Of a DNA stretch of 64,000 bases, positions 52,188 through 61,670 are shown in pieces (positions within the stretch are counted from its first letter, which is position 1; every line of letters starts with the position of its first letter). The stretch is from assembly GCA_946699065.1 (NCBI GenBank), contig CAMPDV010000874.1:62001-126000 (forward strand). The letters run 5' to 3'. This stretch comes from Loxodes magnus (lineage: Eukaryota; Ciliophora; Karyorelictea; Loxodida; Loxodidae). Position numbers and translations under genes: made by a program. The notes under the pieces were generated by a model that was not told where the DNA came from, ran no database searches, and worked only from the letters and a program-made list of their open reading frames with translations.

Positions 52188-52939
52188 ATGAAACTGAAAT
52201 TCTTTCTTCTTTTCTTACTTTATTCTTCACTTTTCAAAAATATATATTACTTCTCAAAACATACTCATGAAACTGAAATTCTTTCTTCTTTTCTTACTTT
52301 ACTTCTTCACTTTTCAAAAATATATATTACTTCTCAAAACATACTCATTAAAACTGAAACTCAATCTTCTTTTCTTACTTTACTCTTTCAACATTTCTAA
52401 ATACTTATTACTTCTCAAAGCATACTCATGAAACTGAAATTCTATCTTCTTTTCTTACTTACTTATTCACCTTTCTAAATACTTATTACTTCTCAAAGCA
52501 TACTCATGAAACTGAAATTCTTTCTTCTTTTCTTACTTTATTCTTTACTTTTCAAAAATATATATTACTTCTCAAAACATACTCATGAAACTGAAACTCT
52601 ACCTTCTTTTCTTACTTTACTTCTTCACTTTTCAAAAATATATATTACTTCTCAAAGCATACTCATTAAAACTGAAACTCAATCTTCTTTTCTTACTTTA
52701 CTTCTTCACCTTTCTAAATACTTATCACTTCTCAAAGCATACTCCTTAAAACTGAAATTCTATCTTCTTTTCTTACTTTATTCTTCACTTTTCAAAAATA
52801 CTTATTACTTCTCAAATCATACTCATAAAACTGAAATTCTTTCTTCTCTTCTTACTTTACTTCTTCACTTTTCAAAAATACTTATTACTTCTCAAAGCAT
52901 ACTCCTTAAAACTGAAATTCTTTCTTCTTTTCTTACTTT
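52188..52939 (+). repeat. Block duplicated from 45.9 kb, right copy
   Basis: Repeats 45869-46620 in the same order at offset 6319, including the shortened TTACTTACTTATTC monomer near 52458 and CTCAAATCAT near 52813. After this point it enters the 1361-bp HOR rather than the 1282-bp one. Confidence 0.88.
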
Positions 52940-54210
52940 ACTTCTTCACTTTTCAAAAATTCATATTACTTCTCAAAGCATACTCATGAAACTGAAATTC
53001 AATAATCTTTTCTTACTTTACTTATTCACCTTTCAAAAATTCATATTACTTCTCAAAGCATACTCATGAAACTGAAATTCTTTCTTCTTTTCTTACTTTA
53101 CTTCTTCACTTTTCAAAAATACTTATTACTTCTCAAAGCATACTCATGAAACTGAAATTCTTTCTTCTTTTCTTACTTTACTTCTTCACTTTTCAAAAAT
53201 ACTTATTACTTCTCAAAACATACTCATGAAACTGAAATTCTTTCTTCTTTTCTTACTTTACTTCTTCACTTTTCAAAAATACTTATTACTTCTCAAAGCA
53301 TACTCATGAAACTGAAATTCTTTCTTCTTTTCTTACTTTACTTATTCACCTTTCTAAATACTTATTACTTCTCAAAACATACTCATGAAACTGAAATTCT
53401 TTCTTCTTTTCTTACTTTACTTCTTCACTTTTCAAAATACTTATTACTTCTCAAAGCATACTCCTTAAAACTGATATTCTATCTTCTTTCCTTACTTTAC
53501 TCTTTCAACATTTCTAAATACTTATTACTTCTCAAAGCATACTCATAAAACTGAAATTCTATCTTCTTTTCTTACTTTACTTATTCACCTTTCAAAAATT
53601 CATATTACTTCTCAAAGCATACTCCCTAAAACTGAAATTCTATCTACTTTTCTTACTTTACTTCTTCACTTTTCAAAATACTTATTACTTCTCAAAGCAT
53701 ACTCATGAAACTGAAATTCAATCTTCTTTTCTTACTTTACTTCTTCACTTTTCAAAAATACTTATTACTTCTCAAAGCATACTCATGAAACTGAAATTCT
53801 TTCTTCTTTTCTTACTTAACTTCTTCACTTTTCAAAAATACTTATTACTTCTCAAAGCATACTCATGAAACTGAAATTCTTTCTTCTTTTCTTACTTTAT
53901 TCTTCACTTTTCAAAAATATATATTACTTCTCAAAACATACTCATGAAACTGAAATTCTTTCTTCTTTTCTTACTTTACTTCTTCACTTTTCAAAAATAC
54001 TTATTACTTCTCAAAGCATACTCCCTAAAACTGAAACTCTACCTTCTTTTCTTACTATACTTCTTCACTTTTCAAAAATACTTATTACTTCTCAAAGCAT
54101 ACTCATGAAACTGAAATTCTTTCTTCTTTTCTTACTTTACTTATTCACCTTTCAAAAATTCATATTACTTCTCAAAGCATACTCCCTAAAACTGAAATTC
54201 TATCTACTTT
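52850..54210 (+). repeat. 1361-bp HOR, unit 1
   Basis: Seventeen monomers. ATTCAATAATC at about 53000 recurs 1361 bp on at about 54361, and the ATGAAACTG monomers at 53306 and 53865 recur at 54667 and 55226. Confidence 0.9.
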
Positions 54211-55620
54211 TATTACTTTACTTCTTCACTTTTCAAAAATACTTATTACTTCTCAAAGCATACTCCTTAAAACTGAAATTCTTTCTTCTTTTCTTACTTT
54301 ACTTCTTCACTTTTCAAAAATTCATATTACTTCTCAAAGCATACTCATGAAACTGAAATTCAATAATCTTTTCTTACTTTACTTATTCACCTTTCAAAAA
54401 TTCATATTACTTCTCAAAGCATACTCATGAAACTGAAATTCTTTCTTCTTTTCTTACTTTACTTCTTCACTTTTCAAAAATACTTATTACTTCTCAAAGC
54501 ATACTCATGAAACTGAAATTCTTTCTTCTTTTCTTACTTTACTTCTTCACTTTTCAAAAATACTTATTACTTCTCAAAACATACTCATGAAACTGAAATT
54601 CTTTCTTCTTTTCTTACTTTACTTCTTCACTTTTCAAAAATACTTATTACTTCTCAAAGCATACTCATGAAACTGAAATTCTTTCTTCTTTTCTTACTTT
54701 ACTTATTCACCTTTCTAAATACTTATTACTTCTCAAAACATACTCATGAAACTGAAATTCTTTCTTCTTTTCTTACTTTACTTCTTCACTTTTCAAAATA
54801 CTTATTACTTCTCAAAGCATACTCCTTAAAACTGATATTCTATCTTCTTTCCTTACTTTACTCTTTCAACATTTCTAAATACTTATTACTTCTCAAAGCA
54901 TACTCATAAAACTGAAATTCTATCTTCTTTTCTTACTTTACTTATTCACCTTTCAAAAATTCATATTACTTCTCAAAGCATACTCCCTAAAACTGAAATT
55001 CTATCTACTTTTCTTACTTTACTTCTTCACTTTTCAAAATACTTATTACTTCTCAAAGCATACTCATGAAACTGAAATTCAATCTTCTTTTCTTACTTTA
55101 CTTCTTCACTTTTCAAAAATACTTATTACTTCTCAAAGCATACTCATGAAACTGAAATTCTTTCTTCTTTTCTTACTTAACTTCTTCACTTTTCAAAAAT
55201 ACTTATTACTTCTCAAAGCATACTCATGAAACTGAAATTCTTTCTTCTTTTCTTACTTTATTCTTCACTTTTCAAAAATATATATTACTTCTCAAAACAT
55301 ACTCATGAAACTGAAATTCTTTCTTCTTTTCTTACTTTACTTCTTCACTTTTCAAAAATACTTATTACTTCTCAAAGCATACTCCCTAAAACTGAAACTC
55401 TACCTTCTTTTCTTACTATACTTCTTCACTTTTCAAAAATACTTATTACTTCTCAAAGCATACTCATGAAACTGAAATTCTTTCTTCTTTTCTTACTTTA
55501 CTTATTCACCTTTCAAAAATTCATATTACTTCTCAAAGCATACTCCCTAAAACTGAAATTCTATCTACTTTTATTACTTTACTTCTTCACTTTTCAAAAA
55601 TACTTATTACTTCTCAAAGC
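54211..55620 (+). repeat. 1361-bp HOR, unit 2
   Basis: Near-perfect copy of unit 1 up to about 55620, where CCTTAAAACTG with ATTCTTTC is replaced by CCCTAAAACTG with ACTCTACC. Confidence 0.9.
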
Positions 55621-57378
55621 ATACTCCCTAAAACTGAAACTCTACCTTCTTTTCTTACTATACTTCTTCACTTTTCAAAAATACTTATTACTTCTCAAAG
55701 CATACTCATGAAACTGAAATTCTTTCTTCTTTTCTTACTTTACTTCTTCACTTTTCAAAAATACTTATTACTTCTCAAAGCATACTCATGAAACTGAAAC
55801 TCAATCTTCTTTTCTTACTTTACTTCTTCACTTTTCAAAATACTTATTACTTCTCAAAGCATACTCATGAAACTGAAATTCTTTCTTCTTTTCTTACTTT
55901 ACTTCTTCACTTTTCAAAAATACTTATTACTTCTCAAAGCATACTCATGAAACTGAAATTCTTTCTTCTTTTCTTACTTTACTTCTTCACTTTTCAAAAA
56001 TACTTATTACTTCTCAAAACATACTCATGAAACTGAAATTCTTTCTTCTTTTCTTACTTTACTTCTTCACTTTTCAAAAATACTTATTACTTCTCAAAGC
56101 ATACTCATGAAACTGAAATTCTTTCTTCTTTTCTTACTTTACTTATTCACCTTTCTAAATACTTATTACTTCTCAAAACATACTCATGAAACTGAAATTC
56201 TTTCTTCTTTTCTTACTTTACTTCTTCACTTTTCAAAATACTTATTACTTCTCAAAGCATACTCCTTAAAACTGATATTCTATCTTCTTTCCTTACTTTA
56301 CTCTTTCAACATTTCTAAATACTTATTACTTCTCAAAGCATACTCATAAAACTGAAATTCTATCTTCTTTTCTTACTTTACTTATTCACCTTTCAAAAAT
56401 TCATATTACTTCTCAAAGCATACTCCCTAAAACTGAAATTCTATCTACTTTTCTTACTTTACTTCTTCACTTTTCAAAATACTTATTACTTCTCAAAGCA
56501 TACTCATGAAACTGAAATTCAATCTTCTTTTCTTACTTTACTTCTTCACTTTTCAAAAATACTTATTACTTCTCAAAGCATACTCATGAAACTGAAATTC
56601 TTTCTTCTTTTCTTACTTTACTTCTTCACTTTTCAAAATACTTATTACTTCTCAAAGCATACTCCTTAAAACTGAAATTCTATCTTCTTTCCTTACTTTA
56701 CTCTTTCAACATTTCTAAATACTTATTACTTCTCAAAGCATACTCATAAAACTGAAATTCTATCTTCTTTTCTTACTTTACTTATTCACCTTTCAAAAAT
56801 TCATATTACTTCTCAAAGCATACTCCCTAAAACTGAAATTCTATCTACTTTTCTTACTTTACTTCTTCACTTTTCAAAATACTTATTACTTCTCAAAGCA
56901 TACTCATGAAACTGAAATTCAATCTTCTTTTCTTACTTTACTTCTTCACTTTTCAAAAATACTTATTACTTCTCAAAGCATACTCATGAAACTGAAATTC
57001 TTTCTTCTTTTCTTACTTAACTTCTTCACTTTTCAAAAATACTTATTACTTCTCAAAGCATACTCATGAAACTGAAATTCTTTCTTCTTTTCTTACTTTA
57101 CTTCTTAACTTTTCAAAAATATATATTACTTCTCAAAACATACTCCCTAAAACTGAAATTCTATCTACTTTTCTTACTTTACTTCTTCACTTTTCAAAAT
57201 ACTTATTACTTCTCAAAGCATACTCATGAAACTGAAATTCTTTCTTCTTTTCTTACTTTACTTCTTCACTTTTCAAAATACTTATTACTTATCAAAGCAT
57301 ACTCCTTTAAACTGAAATTCTATAATCTTTTCTTACTTTACTTCTTAACTTTTCAAAAATACTTATTACTTCTCAAAG
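55621..57378 (+). repeat. Related unit at 1440-bp spacing, plus mosaic
   Basis: About 55870-56615 matches 54430-55175 at offset 1440 (18 monomers), one monomer more than the preceding period, so an extra monomer was gained. The monomer at 56107 then recurs at 57386 (offset 1279). Confidence 0.83.
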
Positions 57379-58178
57379 CATACTCATGAAACTGAAATTC
57401 TTTCTTCTTTTCTTACTTTACTTATTCACCTTTCTAAATACTTATTACTTCTCAAAACATACTCATGAAACTGAAATTCTTTCTTCTTTTCTTACTTTAC
57501 TTCTTCACTTTTCAAAATACTTATTACTTCTCAAAGCATACTCCTTAAAACTGATATTCTATCTTCTTTCCTTACTTTACTCTTTCAACATTTCTAAATA
57601 CTTATTACTTCTCAAAGCATACTCATAAAACTGAAATTCTATCTTCTTTTCTTACTTTACTTATTCACCTTTCAAAAATTCATATTACTTCTCAAAGCAT
57701 ACTCCCTAAAACTGAAATTCTATCTACTTTTCTTACTTTACTTCTTCACTTTTCAAAAATACTTATTACTTCTCAAAGCATACTCATGAAACTGAAATTC
57801 TTTCTTCTTTTCTTACTTTACTTATTCACCTTTCTAAATACTTATTACTTCTCAAAACATACTCATGAAACTGAAATTCTTTCTTCTTTTCTTACTTTAC
57901 TTCTTCACTTTTCAAAATACTTATTACTTCTCAAAGCATACTCCTTAAAACTGATATTCTATCTTCTTTCCTTACTTTACTCTTTCAACATTTCTAAATA
58001 CTTATTACTTCTCAAAGCATACTCATAAAACTGAAATTCTATCTTCTTTTCTTACTTTACTTATTCACCTTTCAAAAATTCATATTACTTCTCAAAGCAT
58101 ACTCCCTAAAACTGAAATTCTATCTACTTTTCTTACTTTACTTCTTCACTTTTCAAAATACTTATTACTTCTCAAAGC
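57379..58178 (+). repeat. 400-bp pentamer, two tandem copies
   Basis: Five monomers starting at the ATGAAACTG of 57386 repeat at 57786. Their order is: TTATTCACCTTTCTAAATAC, a CTCAAAACAT monomer with short AAAATAC, TGATATTCTATC with CTCTTTCAACATTTC, CATAAAACTG with TTATTCACC, and CCCTAAAACTG with ATCTACTTTTC. The same five-monomer order occurs inside the 1361-bp units at 53306, 54667 and 56107. Confidence 0.88.
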
Positions 58179-58499
58179 ATACTCATGAAACTGAAATTCA
58201 ATCTTCTTTTCTTACTTTACTTCTTCACTTTTCAAAAATACTTATTACTTCTCAAAGCATACTCATGAAACTGAAATTCTTTCTTCTTTTCTTACTTTAC
58301 TTCTTCACTTTTCAAAAATACTTATTACTTCTCAAAGCATACTCCTTAAAACTGATATTCTATCTTCTTTCCTTACTTTACTCTTTCAACATTTCTAAAT
58401 ACTTATTACTTCTCAAAGCATACTCATGAAACTGAAATTCTATCTTCTTTCCTTACTTTACTCTTTCAACATTTCTAAATACTTATTACTTCTCAAAGC
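58179..58499 (+). repeat. Satellite with tandem CTCTTTCAACATTTC monomers
   Basis: Two successive monomers near 58340-58495 carry CTTTCC plus CTCTTTCAACATTTC, one beginning CCTTAAAACTGATATTC and one CATGAAACTGAAATTC. The same pair heads the 3' part of each 1681-bp unit. Confidence 0.78.
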
Positions 58500-60180
58500 A
58501 TACTCATGAAACTGAAATTCTTTCTTCTTTTCTTACTTTACTTATTCACCTTTCTAAATACTTATTACTTCTCAAAGCATACTCATGAAACTGAAATTCT
58601 TTCTTCTTTTCTTACTTTACTTCTTCACTTTTCAAAATACTTATTACTTCTCAAAGCATACTCATGAAACTGAAATTCTTTCTTCTTTTCTTACTTTACT
58701 TCTTCACTTTTCAAAATACTTATTACTTATCAAAGCATACTCCTTTAAACTGAAATTCTATAATCTTTTCTTACTTTACTTCTTAACTTTTCAAAATACT
58801 TATTACTTCTCAAAGCATACTCATGAAACTGAAATTCTTTCTTCTTTTCTTACTTTATTCTTCACTTTTCAAAAATATATATTACTTCTCAAAACATACT
58901 CATGAAACTGAAATTCTTTCTTCTTTTCTTACTATACTTCTTCACTTTTCAAAAATACTTATTACTTCTCAAAGCATACTCATTAAAACTGAAACTCAAT
59001 CTTCTTTTCTTACTTTACTTTTTCAACATTTCTAAATACTTATCACTTCTCAAAGCATACTCCTTAAAACTGAAATTCTATCTTCTTTTCTTACTTTATT
59101 CTTCACTTTTCAAAAATACTTATTACTTCTCAAAGCATACTCATGAAACTGAAATTCTTTCTTCTTTTCTTACTTTACTTCTTCACTTTTCAAAAATTCA
59201 TATTACTTCTCAAAGCATACTCCCTAAAACTGAAACTCTACCTTCTTTTCTTACTATACTTCTTCACTTTTCAAAAATACTTATTACTTCTCAAAGCATA
59301 CTCATGAAACTGAAATTCTTTCTTCTTTTCTTACTTTACTTCTTCACTTTTCAAAAATTCATATTACTTCTCAAAGCATACTCCCTAAAACTGAAACTCT
59401 ACCTTCTTTTCTTACTATACTTCTTCACTTTTCAAAAATACTTATTACTTCTCAAAGCATACTCATGAAACTGAAATTCTTTCTTCTTTTCTTACTTTAC
59501 TTATTCACCTTTCAAAAATTCATATTACTTCTCAAAGCATACTCCCTAAAACTGAAATTCTATCTACTTTTCTTACTTTACTTCTTCACTTTTCAAAAAT
59601 ACTTATTACTTCTCAAAGCATACTCATGAAACTGAAATTCTTTCTTCTTTTCTTACTTTACTTCTTCACTTTTCAAAAATATATATTACTTCTCAAAACA
59701 TACTCATGAAACTGAAATTCTTTCTTCTTTTCTTACTTTACTTCTTCACTTTTCAAAATACTTATTACTTCTCAAAGCATACTCCTTAAAACTGATATTC
59801 TATCTTCTTTCCTTACTTTACTCTTTCAACATTTCTAAATACTTATTACTTCTCAAAGCATACTCATGAAACTGAAATTCTATCTTCTTTCCTTACTTTA
59901 CTCTTTCAACATTTCTAAATACTTATTACTTCTCAAAGCATACTCATGAAACTGAAATTCTTTCTTCTTTTCTTACTTTACTTCTTCACTTTTCAAAATA
60001 CTTATTACTTCTCAAAGCATACTCCCTAAAACTGAAATTCTATCTACTTTCCTTACTTTACTCTTTCAACATTTCTAAATACTTATTACTTCTCAAAGCA
60101 TACTCATGAAACTGAAATTCTATCTTCTTTCCTTACTTTACTCTTTCAACATTTCTAAATACTTATTACTTCTCAAAGCA
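58500..60180 (+). repeat. 1681-bp HOR, unit 1
   Basis: Twenty-one monomers. ATGAAACTG monomers at 58585, 58823 and 58902 recur at 60265, 60504 and 60583, offset 1680-1681. The match holds to about 59990. About 59990-60180 is a further pair of CTCTTTCAACATTTC monomers. Confidence 0.9.
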
Positions 60181-61670
60181 TACTCATGAAACTGAAATTC
60201 TTTCTTCTTTTCTTACTTTACTTATTCACCTTTCTAAATACTTATTACTTCTCAAAGCATACTCATGAAACTGAAATTCTTTCTTCTTTTCTTACTTTAC
60301 TTCTTCACTTTTCAAAATACTTATTACTTCTCAAAGCATACTCATGAAACTGAAATTCTTTCTTCTTTTCTTACTTTACTTCTTCACTTTTCAAAATACT
60401 TATTACTTATCAAAGCATACTCCTTTAAACTGAAATTCAATCTTCTTTTCTTACTTTACTTCTTCACTTTTCAAAAATACTTATTACTTCTCAAAGCATA
60501 CTCATGAAACTGAAATTCTTTCTTCTTTTCTTACTTTATTCTTCACTTTTCAAAAATATATATTACTTCTCAAAACATACTCATGAAACTGAAATTCTTT
60601 CTTCTTTTCTTACTATACTTCTTCACTTTTCAAAAATACTTATTACTTCTCAAAGCATACTCATTAAAACTGAAACTCAATCTTCTTTTCTTACTTTACT
60701 CTTTCAACATTTCTAAATACTTATCACTTCTCAAAGCATACTCCTTAAAACTGAAATTCTATCTTCTTTTCTTACTTTATTCTTCACTTTTCAAAAATAC
60801 TTATTACTTCTCAAAGCATACTCATGAAACTGAAATTCTTTCTTCTTTTCTTACTTTACTTCTTCACTTTTCAAAAATTCATATTACTTCTCAAAGCATA
60901 CTCCCTAAAACTGAAACTCTACCTTCTTTTCTTACTATACTTCTTCACTTTTCAAAAATACTTATTACTTCTCAAAGCATACTCATGAAACTGAAATTCT
61001 TTCTTCTTTTCTTACTTTACTTCTTCACTTTTCAAAAATTCATATTACTTCTCAAAGCATACTCCCTAAAACTGAAACTCTACCTTCTTTTCTTACTATA
61101 CTTCTTCACTTTTCAAAAATACTTATTACTTCTCAAAGCATACTCATGAAACTGAAATTCTTTCTTCTTTTCTTACTTTACTTATTCACCTTTCAAAAAT
61201 TCATATTACTTCTCAAAGCATACTCCCTAAAACTGAAATTCTATCTACTTTTCTTACTTTACTTCTTCACTTTTCAAAAATACTTATTACTTCTCAAAGC
61301 ATACTCATGAAACTGAAATTCTTTCTTCTTTTCTTACTTTACTTCTTCACTTTTCAAAAATATATATTACTTCTCAAAACATACTCATGAAACTGAAATT
61401 CTTTCTTCTTTTCTTACTTTACTTCTTCACTTTTCAAAATACTTATTACTTCTCAAAGCATACTCCTTAAAACTGATATTCTATCTTCTTTCCTTACTTT
61501 ACTCTTTCAACATTTCTAAATACTTATTACTTCTCAAAGCATACTCATGAAACTGAAATTCTATCTTCTTTCCTTACTTTACTCTTTCAACATTTCTAAA
61601 TACTTATTACTTCTCAAAGCATACTCATGAAACTGAAATTCTTTCTTCTTTTCTTACTTTACTTCTTCAC
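60181..61670 (+). repeat. 1681-bp HOR, unit 2
   Basis: Follows unit 1 closely. Differences seen: ATTCAATC here against ATTCTATAATC near 58757, and ACTCTTTCAACATTTC here against ACTTTTTCAACATTTC near 59019. Confidence 0.9.
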
